The position numbers and the translations under genes were made by a program. From NCBI GenBank assembly GCA_024654125.1, contig JANLIC010000087.1, forward strand, positions 1 to 44,281: 44,281 bases of DNA. Reading direction: 5' to 3'. The notes under the pieces were generated by a model. The model saw only the letters and a program-made list of their open reading frames with translations, was not told the DNA's origin and did not search any database. Shown in pieces: positions 20,118 to 27,796 of this stretch (positions are counted from its first letter, which is position 1; each line of letters starts with the position of its first letter). This stretch comes from Sulfuricaulis sp. (GTDB lineage: Bacteria; Pseudomonadota; Gammaproteobacteria; Acidiferrobacterales; Sulfurifustaceae).

Positions 20118-21185
20118 ATGGCAGAACTCAAGAACAACAGATTACTGCGCGCGCTGCTGCGGCAGCCGGTGGACGAGACGCCCGTGTGGATTATGCGCCA
20201 GGCCGGGCGTTATCTTCCCGAGTACCGCGCGGTGCGGGAGAAGGCCGGCGACTTCCGCACCCTCTGCTCCACACCCGAGCTCGCCTGCGAAGTGACGCTG
20301 CAACCGTTGCGGCGTTTCAAGCTGGACGCCGCCATCCTGTTCTCCGACATTCTTACGATTCCAGATGCCATGGGCCTCGGGTTGTATTTCACCGAGGGCG
20401 AGGGGCCGCGTTTCACCAAACCGGTGCGCACGGCTGCTGACGTGAATGCACTTACAGTTCCGGACCCCGAAGTCGAACTGCGTTACGTCATGGACGCGGT
20501 GCGCCTGGTGCGCCGCGAATTGGACGGCCAAGTCCCGCTCATCGGCTTTGCCGGCAGCCCGTGGACGCTCGCGACCTACATGGTCGAGGGCGGCGGCAGC
20601 AAGGAATTCGGTTTAGTGAAAGCCATGATGTTCGACCTGCCCAAGCTCATGCACCGCCTGCTTGCCGTGCTGGAGGAAGCCGTGACCGCCTACCTCAACG
20701 CGCAGGTGGCCGCCGGCGCGCAGGCGCTGATGCTGTTCGACACCTGGGGCGGCGTGCTCACCCCGCGCGATTATCGTGTGTTCTCGCTGGAGTACATGGA
20801 GCGGATCGTGCGCGGGCTGACGCGCGAGCACGAAGGGCGGCGGGTACCGGTGATCCTGTTCACCAAAAACGGTGGCCAGTGGCTGGAGGCCATGGCCGGG
20901 AGTGGTTGCGATGCGCTGGGTGTGGACTGGACCACTGACCTCTATGATGCGCGAGCGCGCGTCGGCCACAGCGTGTCCCTACAGGGCAACATGGACCCGT
21001 CCATGCTGTATGCCTCGGACGAGCGCCTGCGCGAGGAAATTGGTTCCGTCCTGGATAGTTACGGCCGCGGCAGCGGACATGTTTTCAATCTGGGGCACGG
21101 AATTCATCCGCACGTCAATCCGGATAAGGTCGCGGTTATGGTGGACGCCGTGCATGAGTTGAGCCGCCCCTATCATCAGAATTAA
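20118..21185 (+). CDS. hemE: Uroporphyrinogen decarboxylase
   Basis: Removes four carboxyl groups from uroporphyrinogen III to give coproporphyrinogen III in haem synthesis. At 355 residues it is typical. The N-terminal signature [14 protein letters not shown] carries the substrate-binding Arg27 and Arg31. The catalytic Asp lies in [13 protein letters not shown]. Also seen are [26 protein letters not shown] and HVFNLGHGI. The start abuts the inverted repeat at 19997-20114, so no standard ribosome site is visible other than GGTGAAA at the end of the repeat. Haem supply suits an organism rich in c-type cytochromes. Confidence 0.97.
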   Translation: MAELKNNRLLRALLRQPVDETPVWIMRQAGRYLPEYRAVREKAGDFRTLCSTPELACEVTLQPLRRFKLDAAILFSDILTIPDAMGLGLYFTEGEGPRFTKPVRTAADVNALTVPDPEVELRYVMDAVRLVRRELDGQVPLIGFAGSPWTLATYMVEGGGSKEFGLVKAMMFDLPKLMHRLLAVLEEAVTAYLNAQVAAGAQALMLFDTWGGVLTPRDYRVFSLEYMERIVRGLTREHEGRRVPVILFTKNGGQWLEAMAGSGCDALGVDWTTDLYDARARVGHSVSLQGNMDPSMLYASDERLREEIGSVLDSYGRGSGHVFNLGHGIHPHVNPDKVAVMVDAVHELSRPYHQN

Positions 21186-21256
21186 CCCGGCATGGATCAC
21201 GGACGTTGTCCGTTCGAGAAGGCCATCCTAGCCGCCGGATCCCGTGGCGCAGGGCG

Positions 21257-21291
21257 ACTCCCTTCCGAGGCGAAGCTCCTTCGAAGGGAGT
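21257..21291. repeat. Hairpin unit 1 of the 21.2-21.6 kb cluster
   Basis: CTCCCTTC (21258-21265) pairs with GAAGGGAG (21283-21290), closed further by A-T at the outside. The 17-nt loop is CGAGGCGAAGCTCCTTC. Compared with the unit at 21380-21413, the loop matches at 14 of 17 positions and two stem pairs differ on both sides so that pairing is kept. Confidence 0.7.
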
Positions 21292-21334
21292 ACACCGGGC
21301 CGTCACAAGAGACATCATTCATTGAGTCGCACTG

Positions 21335-21376
21335 GCCGCCACCGCCGAAAGAGCTCACGCCTCGGGCGGTGACGGC
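21335..21376. repeat. Hairpin unit 2 (opposite orientation)
   Basis: GCCG plus CACCGCC (21335-21346) pairs with GGCGGTG plus CGGC (21365-21376) with one mismatch. The loop region holds GAAAGAGCTCACGCCTCGG, the reverse-complement type of the core seen in units 1 and 3. Confidence 0.65.
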
Positions 21377-21379
21377 GCG

Positions 21380-21413
21380 ACTCCGTCCCGTGGCGCAGCT
21401 CTTTCGGACGGAG
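21380..21413. repeat. Hairpin unit 3 of the cluster
   Basis: CTCCGTCC (21381-21388) pairs with GGACGGAG (21406-21413); the 17-nt loop is CGTGGCGCAGCTCTTTC. Stem pairs 5 and 7 are G-C and C-G where unit 1 has C-G and T-A. Confidence 0.7.
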
Positions 21414-21418
21414 GAAGC

Positions 21419-21499
21419 GGGGCTGCCATTCCAGAGCCTCACTCCTTGAGTCGCCGGCTGCCTTCTCCGAAAGCCTTCGTCTCGGGATCTGGCAGCCCC
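21419..21499. repeat. Unit 4: long-range stem with a core copy inside
   Basis: GGGGCTGCCA (21419-21428) is the exact complement of TGGCAGCCCC (21490-21499). An alternative inner partner GGCTGCC lies at 21456-21462. The enclosed core copy CCGAAAGCCTTCGTCTCGGG sits at 21467-21486. Confidence 0.55.
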
Positions 21500-21552
21500 T
21501 TCGGAGACGGCGGCAGTAGCGCCCAAGGAAACAGGGTTCTTTGCGGCTACTT

Positions 21553-21606
21553 GCGCCCATTGCCGAAGAAGCGTTCGCCTCGGGCACCGGGCGCTAGCGC
21601 CCGGTG
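21553..21606. repeat. Unit 5 plus a perfect 22-nt palindrome
   Basis: GCGCCC (21553-21558) pairs with GGGCGC (21589-21594) around a core copy CCGAAGAAGCGTTCGCCTCG. The right side also belongs to a perfect palindrome, CACCGGGCGCT and AGCGCCCGGTG (21585-21606), so two structures compete. Confidence 0.55.
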
Positions 21607-21646
21607 TGCCTGCGAGCTGGCCACGCGTTTTTCTGTGGCGGAACGC

Positions 21647-21979
21647 ATGGGGGTGAATTGCCGCTCCGACATCGCCCGTAACAACTGCATCACACTGCTG
21701 GCGCTGATGCGTGACCGCGCCCGCTTTGCGCTCAAAGTGACGGACACCTCCGACCATCTTCCGTTCGGCAAGGAGATCAAGGTCATGATCGGCGGGCTTA
21801 TCGGCCTGTAACGCCTGATCGCGAAGACCGACGTCACCCTAGTCGACAATATCCACGGGCTGGTGCGGCACGCGCAGGATCGTTACGGCTCGCTGGAAGT
21901 GTTGCCATTTCAGGAAATCGTAAAGTCGATCGCGTCGTTCCAGACCAAGCGACGCGGCCGGGGACGTCCCGGGAGCTGA
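21647..21979 (+). pseudogene. Unknown protein frame interrupted by one in-frame TAA
   Basis: From an ATG at 21647 the frame reads MGVNCRSDIARNNCITLL and on through DHLPFGKEIKVMIGGLIGL, stops at TAA (21809-21811), then continues without another stop as RLIAKTDVTLVDNIHGLVRH to KRRGRGRPGS and a TGA at 21977-21979. Both halves have protein-like composition. One C-to-T change (CAA to TAA, Gln) would explain the stop. I do not recognise the family. It may be a decayed gene, or the 54-residue first part could still be expressed. No ribosome binding site is evident. Confidence 0.5.
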
Positions 21980-22109
21980 TTTCCGGCTTGAGTCGAGTCC
22001 TCCGATATCGGCGGTAAGTCTTTGATGTGTGTTGATTCCCTCCCCATTCCCGGCCGAAGTTTGTTATTTTGAATGGGCGCGAGTAAATTGGCGTATAGGT
22101 TGTAGTTAA

Positions 22110-22205
22110 ATGGAAGTTTTGTTTCAAGAAGATCAAATCGTTTTCGATTCGCGGCAGCTCCACAGGGAAAAGGGTGTCCGCGCCGCGCCGCCGGTGGCTG
22201 CTTAG
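22110..22205 (+). CDS. Possible 31-residue ORF before the first cyclase
   Basis: ATG at 22110 opens a short frame (MEVLFQEDQIVFDSRQLHRE and on) ending at TAG 22203-22205. The preceding sequence has no good ribosome site and the codon use of the last third is GC-driven. It could be a leader peptide or chance; I cannot decide. The surrounding 21980-22238 is otherwise empty. Confidence 0.2.
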   Translation: MEVLFQEDQIVFDSRQLHREKGVRAAPPVAA

Positions 22206-22238
22206 CATTGCCGCCGATTCAGCAGGAGGTGGGGTTCA

Positions 22239-23573
22239 TTGGTACAGAATGAAGCCGAGGCGAGTGGAGCGTCGTCCTCGAAAAAACTGCTGGGATTGCT
22301 GGAAGGTCTGAAACGCACGCCGGTCGGGGCCGTCATTTACGACCAGATTGCGCGGATCGTGGATGAGCAGGAAGGCGTGCAGGCCAAGGTTGACCATGTT
22401 TACGCCTCGCTGCTGCACCTGCTGCTGAACGCCTACGCCCGCGACCCGAGCGCGGATCACATCACTCGCATCAACGCGCGCCTGATTCAGTTGCGCCGCG
22501 GTCCGATTACTCCTCGCGGCTCCTTGGTTACGAAGCAAACCATCGAAGAGAATCTTAACCAGGCGGCCTCTTCTCAATTTCGTTCGGAAGTCACGGATTT
22601 CCGGGCGCCTGAATCCGGGCCACCCCCGGCCGCGCGTTCTCCCGCTCCGGCGCCAGAAACGCCGATCCCGCCCACACCCCCTTCCGGGGATGGCGCATCG
22701 AATGGCGTCCCGGCGGTCGAACGCCGCGTCGATACGGCTTACCGCCAGCATCTCGAGCAACAGCGCAATGAAATCGCGAAATTGCAGGAAACGCTCGCCA
22801 AAACCGTTATCGAAGCCATGATTCAGAACCGTGAGTTCGGGGCGCTACTGCAAATCGAATTGCGCGCCCTGCAACAGGCCAACGGCGACAAGGAAATCGA
22901 GCAGCTGCGGCAGATCCTGGTCGGGGGCCTGGAAGAGCTGATCCAGGGACAGAATTCTCTCGACACCAAGCTGCACAAGACGAGTGGCTATCTCAAGCTC
23001 ATCAAAGCCGACAGTGAACGCCTGCACAGGGAACTGAACAAGGTGCGGCTGCTTTCGATGACCGACGAATTCACCGGCCTTCCCAACCGCCGCGCGTTCA
23101 CGCAGCGGCTCAAGGACGAGATCAGCCGCGCGCAGCGTTACGGTTCACCGCTCGCGCTGGCCATGATCGACCTGGACGAGTTCAAGGCCATCAACGATTT
23201 GCACGGTCACGCCGCCGGCGACGCCATCCTGCGCAGTTACGCCGCCGACGTGCTGACGGTGCTGCGCCACCACGATCTGGTCGCGCGCTACGGCGGCGAG
23301 GAATTCGCCGTGCTGTTGCCCAATACCACCCAAGAAGGGGCAGTGGCCGCCATCTCCAAGGCCAGGAACCGCGCGTTGCAGGTCGAGTGCGAATTCCAGG
23401 GCCGGACATTCAAGCTGCCCAGCTTTTCCACCGGTATCTCCCTGTATTCGACCGGCGAGGCGCATACCGATCTCATCGACCGTGCCGATCGCGCCCTCTA
23501 CCGCGCCAAGCGCTTGGGCCGCAACCGCATTGAGCTTGAAATGGGTCTGCCGCTGGCCGACCAGAAGGGCTAG
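22239..23573 (+). CDS. Diguanylate cyclase with helical N-terminal domain (first of a tandem pair)
   Basis: Soluble 444-residue protein predicted to make cyclic di-GMP from two GTP. The N-terminal helical module (about 8-90: LLEGLKRTPVGAVIYDQI to INARLIQLRR) is followed by a Pro-rich linker (about 125-160) and a coiled coil. The C-terminal GGDEF domain has MIDLDEFKAINDLHGHAAGD, the active-site YGGEEF, and an inhibitory RxxD (RHHD) five residues before it. No membrane segment or receiver domain is visible. The start is TTG at 22239, nine bases after AGGAGG. The next gene encodes a paralogue with the same layout. Confidence 0.9.
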   Translation: MVQNEAEASGASSSKKLLGLLEGLKRTPVGAVIYDQIARIVDEQEGVQAKVDHVYASLLHLLLNAYARDPSADHITRINARLIQLRRGPITPRGSLVTKQTIEENLNQAASSQFRSEVTDFRAPESGPPPAARSPAPAPETPIPPTPPSGDGASNGVPAVERRVDTAYRQHLEQQRNEIAKLQETLAKTVIEAMIQNREFGALLQIELRALQQANGDKEIEQLRQILVGGLEELIQGQNSLDTKLHKTSGYLKLIKADSERLHRELNKVRLLSMTDEFTGLPNRRAFTQRLKDEISRAQRYGSPLALAMIDLDEFKAINDLHGHAAGDAILRSYAADVLTVLRHHDLVARYGGEEFAVLLPNTTQEGAVAAISKARNRALQVECEFQGRTFKLPSFSTGISLYSTGEAHTDLIDRADRALYRAKRLGRNRIELEMGLPLADQKG

Positions 23574-23634
23574 CACATCCGCCACCAGGCGAGAATCCGG
23601 GTAACAGGTTGTGAACCGGATGGCGGGCGACTAA

Positions 23635-23675
23635 TCTCCTAAAAGGCAGGCATTTCACGCCTGCGACTCAGGAGA
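23635..23675 (+). promoter_or_regulatory. Hairpin that pairs with the ribosome site of the second cyclase
   Basis: TCTCCT (23635-23640) is complementary to AGGAGA (23670-23675), the ribosome binding site of the TTG start at 23681. An inner stem, GCAGGC (23646-23651) with GCCTGC (23659-23664) and a 7-nt loop, would hold the two strands together. A further hairpin, ATCCGG (23595-23600) with CCGGAT (23616-23621), lies just upstream. When folded, the ribosome site would be masked. Confidence 0.55.
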
Positions 23676-23680
23676 CGGAA

Positions 23681-25069
23681 TTGGCGGATTCCCAGAACAC
23701 CTCGACTTCAGCCGATCCGTCGCTGCTGCAAAGCCTGAAGCTCCATCTCGAAGGTCTGAAGCGCACCCAGCACGGGCAGATTCTCTACAGCCAGATTCAG
23801 CGCGGCCTGGAGAAATACGGCCACGAGGACGGGCGCCTTGAACTGGTCTTCGTCACTTTCCTGTACGTGTTGCTGGGGAAGTATGCCACGAGTCCGGCCT
23901 GCGATCCGACAACACGCGTCAAGGCCCGTCTCATACAGCAGCGGCTCACAATTTATCTACCCAAGATAGCCCCGACTAAGCCGGCACCAAAATTGGCCGT
24001 CCCATCGCCGGCTTCAGCGCCCGAGAAAGCGGAATACATCCCGCCGCCCACGGAGTCACCCAAGGCTGCCATCCCTCCAGAACCAGTCGTCGAGAAGATC
24101 CCGGAGCCGGTGGTTGAGTCGAAACCGGAAAAGGCACCGGAACCCGACTCAATTCCCGAACCCGTACTGGAACCGACCGCAAAGGATGTCACACCGACGA
24201 TCGAGACCGGTGCGTCAGTGCCGCCGGTCGAAGCGGAGGCGGCCGCTCCCGCTGAGCCGGCTCCACCTTCGCGGCAGGAAAAGATTGAGGTGCTGGAAGA
24301 CACGTTGGCCGGACAGGTGACCGAAAGTATCGCGATCGACAGGAAATTCGGCGAATTGCTGGAGAACGAACGCGAGACGTTGAAGAATTTAGACAGCCCG
24401 CTCGGCGAGTTCAGCGATCTCAAGCAGATCCTGGTCAAGGGGCTGAACGAGCTGATCGAAGAACGCCAGGCCCTGATCGAAAAGATGTCGAGCGCCGGGG
24501 ATTTCCTCAAGGCCGTGGAAACGGATCGCGAGCGCCTGCGCCAGGAGCTCACCCACGCGCGCAAGCACAGCCTGGCGGACGAGCTGACCGGCCTGCCCAA
24601 GCGCGACGTGTTCGTCAAGCAGCTGGAGGCGGAAATCGGCCGCGTGAAACGCTACGGCTTCGCGTTGGCGGTGGCGGTGATCGACGTGGACAATCTCGAA
24701 TCCATCAACAAGCGCTACGGACGGACCGCGGGGGATGCGGTGTTGCGCTGCTACGCCGGCCAGATTCTGGGCAAGTTCCGTACTTACGACCTGGTGGCGC
24801 GCTACGGCGGCGACGAATTCGCGGTGCTGTTCCCGAACACACAGAAGGACGGCGCCATGCACGCACTGGAAAAGGCGCGCAAGACCGCGGCCAGCACCTT
24901 CATCCGGGAAGATGGAAAAAATATTCCCCTGCCGAGTTTCTCCAGCGTGCTCACACAGTACTCGCCGGGCGAGCCGGCCTCGGCGCTGCTCCAGCGCGCG
25001 GACCAGACGCTGAGCCAGGCGAGACTGGCCGGTTACAATCGCATGGTGGTGGCGCTACCCACGACTTAG
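23681..25069 (+). CDS. Diguanylate cyclase-like protein (second of a tandem pair, altered GGDEF core)
   Basis: A 462-residue paralogue of the preceding protein. The N-terminal module aligns directly (LEGLKRTQHGQILYSQIQRG to RVKARLIQQRL). A long Pro/Glu/Ala-rich linker (about 105-205) is followed by a coiled coil and a GGDEF domain with YGGDEF and an RxxD inhibitory site (RTYD). Several conserved positions differ: where family members have DxDxFKxxNDxxGH, this reads DVDNLESINKRYGR, losing Phe-Lys, the Asp of ND and the His of GH. It may be weakly active or act as a cyclic di-GMP sensor. Start TTG, with AGGAGA 5 bases upstream inside a hairpin. Confidence 0.87.
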   Translation: MADSQNTSTSADPSLLQSLKLHLEGLKRTQHGQILYSQIQRGLEKYGHEDGRLELVFVTFLYVLLGKYATSPACDPTTRVKARLIQQRLTIYLPKIAPTKPAPKLAVPSPASAPEKAEYIPPPTESPKAAIPPEPVVEKIPEPVVESKPEKAPEPDSIPEPVLEPTAKDVTPTIETGASVPPVEAEAAAPAEPAPPSRQEKIEVLEDTLAGQVTESIAIDRKFGELLENERETLKNLDSPLGEFSDLKQILVKGLNELIEERQALIEKMSSAGDFLKAVETDRERLRQELTHARKHSLADELTGLPKRDVFVKQLEAEIGRVKRYGFALAVAVIDVDNLESINKRYGRTAGDAVLRCYAGQILGKFRTYDLVARYGGDEFAVLFPNTQKDGAMHALEKARKTAASTFIREDGKNIPLPSFSSVLTQYSPGEPASALLQRADQTLSQARLAGYNRMVVALPTT

Positions 25070-25157
25070 CGGACGAATTTCTTCGCGCGGGTTGTGGCCG
25101 ATGTTTCCTCGATACGTTACTATCTCTCCGCCACGATCACATGGAGGAGAGGATTAC

Positions 25158-25709
25158 ATGCGTCTTCGAATCATTCTGGCCGCCCTGGCGGCAGGTTTTA
25201 GTGGTGCGGTTTCGGCCGATTCCATCGACATCAATCTCAACGACGACAGCATCGGGGCGAGCTACGCCACCAATTGGCGCGCCGCGGATTTGAACATGGG
25301 GTTCCTGACCAACACCGACCAGCACGACTGGGCGGCCCATGTCGGCCTGCTGGCGCTGGGTGAGCGACAGAGCGGCAATACTCGTATTGAGGGCGGTCTC
25401 GGCGGGCGAATTTACCTCGTGGATGTTGCCAACAAAGACGTGCTGGCGCTCGGGCTCGGCGGCCAGTTCCGGACCTTTCCGAACAACGGCCCCATCGGTT
25501 TTACCGGCTACCTGTATTACGCCCCGGACATCGTCACCGCGATGGACGGTGAGAAGTTCTGGGAGTGGGGTGCGCGCGTTGAGTTCGAGATGGTCAAGAA
25601 AACCGCGAATGTTTACCTTGGCTACCGCAAGATGCGCGCGGATCTCGATGACGGCCGGGACATCAACGTGGATTCCGGCCTGCACGCGGGAGTCAAAATC
25701 TCCTTTTAA
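25158..25709 (+). CDS. YfaZ-family outer membrane protein
   Basis: A 183-residue protein with a cleavable signal peptide (MRLRIILAALAAGFSGAVSA) followed by DSIDINLNDDSIGASYATNW, the typical opening of YfaZ-type proteins. The remainder alternates short amphipathic beta strands with turns and ends in Phe (HAGVKISF), as expected for a small beta-barrel. Its role in the family is unknown. The start at 25158 is chosen because it opens the signal peptide 6-7 bases after a strong GGAGGAGAGG site; a longer frame upstream adds residues with no signal-like property. Confidence 0.85.
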   Translation: MRLRIILAALAAGFSGAVSADSIDINLNDDSIGASYATNWRAADLNMGFLTNTDQHDWAAHVGLLALGERQSGNTRIEGGLGGRIYLVDVANKDVLALGLGGQFRTFPNNGPIGFTGYLYYAPDIVTAMDGEKFWEWGARVEFEMVKKTANVYLGYRKMRADLDDGRDINVDSGLHAGVKISF

Positions 25710-25739
25710 CGACGACGCCCTCCTCCGCCGCCGGTCAGC

Positions 25740-27713
25740 GTGAACAGCCTCTGGAGCGACAGCAAAGCCGGGGAATTTCCGGGTGACCTGGGGCAGCGTA
25801 TCTACACCTCGCGCCTGCTCGGTCGCGAAAAGTCGCTGGTGCTGCACGGCGGCGGCAACACCTCGGTCAAGATCATCGAAAAAAATCTCCTCGGTGAAGA
25901 CGAAACCCGGCTGTACGTGAAGGGCAGCGGCTGGGATCTGGAACATATCGAGGCCGCCGGGTTCTCGCCCGTGCGCATCGATCACCTGCTCAAGCTTGCC
26001 AAGCTCAAACAGCTGTCCGACCCGCAGATGGTAAACGAACTGCGCACGCACATGACCCAGGCCAGCGCGCCCACGCCTTCGGTCGAGGCGATCCTGCATG
26101 CCATCCTCCCGTATCAGTACGTCGACCATACCCATGCCGATGCCATCATCACCATCACCAACACCGCCGATGGCCTCACGCGTATCCGCGAAATTTACGG
26201 CGATAATGTCGTTATCGTGCCCTACGTGATGCCGGGGTTCGATCTGGCGCGCCGCTGTGCCGAGCAGTTCGCCGCCGACGCGCGCAAGAACACCATCGGC
26301 ATGGTGCTCCTGAACCATGGGATTTTTTCCTTCGGCAGGACTGCGCAGGAATCCTACGAGCGCATGATCGATCTCGTGACCTGGGCTGAGAATTACCTCG
26401 CCAAGAACAAGGCCTGGGTGCTGCCGGAATCGAGCGAAAAGCTGGAGGCGAAACCCCGGCGCCGGGAACTGGCCGCGCTGCGGCATGAGCTCTCTCGTGT
26501 GAGCGGGTTTCCATTAATTCTCGCGGCGCACGATGACCCCGCGAGCCTTGCCTTCGCGCGCCGTGATGACGTTGGCACCATTTCGCAGCAGGGGCCGGCC
26601 ACGCCGGACCACGTGATTCGCACCAAGAAAATCCCGATGATCGGGCGCGACGTGCCGGCCTACGCCAAAGCGTACGAAAAATATTTCGATGAGCACGCAC
26701 CGAAATCGAAAGAGCCGAAGGCTATGCTCGATCCCGCCCCGCGCGTGATTCTCGATCGCGAATTCGGCGTGGCCACGGCCGGGCGGAGCGCGCAGGATGC
26801 CGCGATTGTGTTCGACATCTATGCGCACACCATGGAAATCATCCAGCGCGCGACAGCACTGGGTGGCTATAAGGCCTTGCCGGCCAAGGATATTTTCGAC
26901 GTCGAGTACTGGGACCTGGAGCAGGCCAAGCTCAAGGGCGGCGGCAGTCCGCCGGTGTTTGCGGGCGAAATCGCGCTCGTCACGGGTGCCGCCTCCGGCA
27001 TTGGCAAGGCCTGCGTCGAGTCGCTGCTGGCGCGCGGCGCGGCCGTGGTCGGCGTCGATATCAAGCCTTCCATCACGAGTCTCTACAGCCGTTCGGATTA
27101 TCTCGGCCTCGTTTGCGACGTGACGGATGAAAAGCAGTTATCCGAGGCGTTGGAGAAAACCGCGCGCACCTTCGGTGGACTCGACATGTTGATCCTGAAC
27201 GCCGGCATCTTCCCGCCCGGCCGCCGCATTGACGCCCTGGCCACCGCGGAATGGGACAAGGTCATGCGGCTTAATCTGGATGCCAACCTGATGCTGATGC
27301 GCGAGGCGCATCCGCTCCTGAAACTTGCCCCCCACGGCGGGCGCGTGGTGGTGATCGGCTCCAAAAACGTCCCGGCACCGGGACCCGGTGCCGCGGCCTA
27401 TTCGACCTCGAAGGCGGCGCTGAACCAGCTGGCGCGCGTCGCCGCTTTGGAGTGGGGCGTGGACAACATCCGCATCAATTCGCTGCATCCGAACGCGGTG
27501 TTCGATACCGGCATCTGGACCGAGCAAGTTCTCGCGGCGCGTGCCAAGCACTATGGAATGACTGTCGAGCAGTATAAGAAGAACAACGTTCTGAAAACCA
27601 ATGTCACCAGTCGCGACGTGGCCGAACTCGCGGCCGAGCTGTGCGGTCCGCTGTTCGCCAAGACCACTGCCGCGCAGGTGCCGGTGGATGGCGGCAATGA
27701 GCGGGTGATTTAG
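25740..27713 (+). CDS. Fused class II aldolase / short-chain dehydrogenase
   Basis: A 657-residue cytoplasmic two-domain enzyme. The N-terminal class II aldolase/adducin domain has GGGNTSVK for phosphate binding, metal ligands in DHTHAD (about 130-134) and a later His in LLNHGIFSFG. The C-terminal short-chain dehydrogenase domain has TGAASGIGKA (about 415), LNAG, the catalytic Ser in VIGSKN and YSTSK near 555. The layout matches rhamnulose-1-phosphate aldolase/lactaldehyde dehydrogenase-type fusions, but no sugar genes are nearby and the substrate is unknown. The GTG start at 25740 has no strong ribosome site. Confidence 0.88.
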   Translation: MNSLWSDSKAGEFPGDLGQRIYTSRLLGREKSLVLHGGGNTSVKIIEKNLLGEDETRLYVKGSGWDLEHIEAAGFSPVRIDHLLKLAKLKQLSDPQMVNELRTHMTQASAPTPSVEAILHAILPYQYVDHTHADAIITITNTADGLTRIREIYGDNVVIVPYVMPGFDLARRCAEQFAADARKNTIGMVLLNHGIFSFGRTAQESYERMIDLVTWAENYLAKNKAWVLPESSEKLEAKPRRRELAALRHELSRVSGFPLILAAHDDPASLAFARRDDVGTISQQGPATPDHVIRTKKIPMIGRDVPAYAKAYEKYFDEHAPKSKEPKAMLDPAPRVILDREFGVATAGRSAQDAAIVFDIYAHTMEIIQRATALGGYKALPAKDIFDVEYWDLEQAKLKGGGSPPVFAGEIALVTGAASGIGKACVESLLARGAAVVGVDIKPSITSLYSRSDYLGLVCDVTDEKQLSEALEKTARTFGGLDMLILNAGIFPPGRRIDALATAEWDKVMRLNLDANLMLMREAHPLLKLAPHGGRVVVIGSKNVPAPGPGAAAYSTSKAALNQLARVAALEWGVDNIRINSLHPNAVFDTGIWTEQVLAARAKHYGMTVEQYKKNNVLKTNVTSRDVAELAAELCGPLFAKTTAAQVPVDGGNERVI

Positions 27714-27796
27714 TTTTTCCCGCGCACGAGTATAGTGCTTACCATGGTAGCTCCGGGAATGAAAGTTCATTCGCTACTCACGCGCGCGGGTTCCCA

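Larger units (their letters stand above)
21186..21646. other. Gene-free stretch packed with hairpins
   Basis: No credible gene is visible between hemE and the broken frame at 21647. Open frames on both strands here are translations of palindromic DNA. The content is a run of inverted repeats: ACGGAC/GTCCGT (21199-21213), the related hairpins at 21257-21291, 21335-21376 and 21380-21413, a 10-bp stem closing 21419-21499, a stem-loop at 21553-21594 and a perfect 22-nt palindrome at 21585-21606. Confidence 0.65.

Noticed and set aside
21186-21620. Integron attC-like sites
   Set aside because: The hairpins are clustered and imperfectly symmetric, but there is no integrase, no cassette genes between them and no RYYYAAC core pair.
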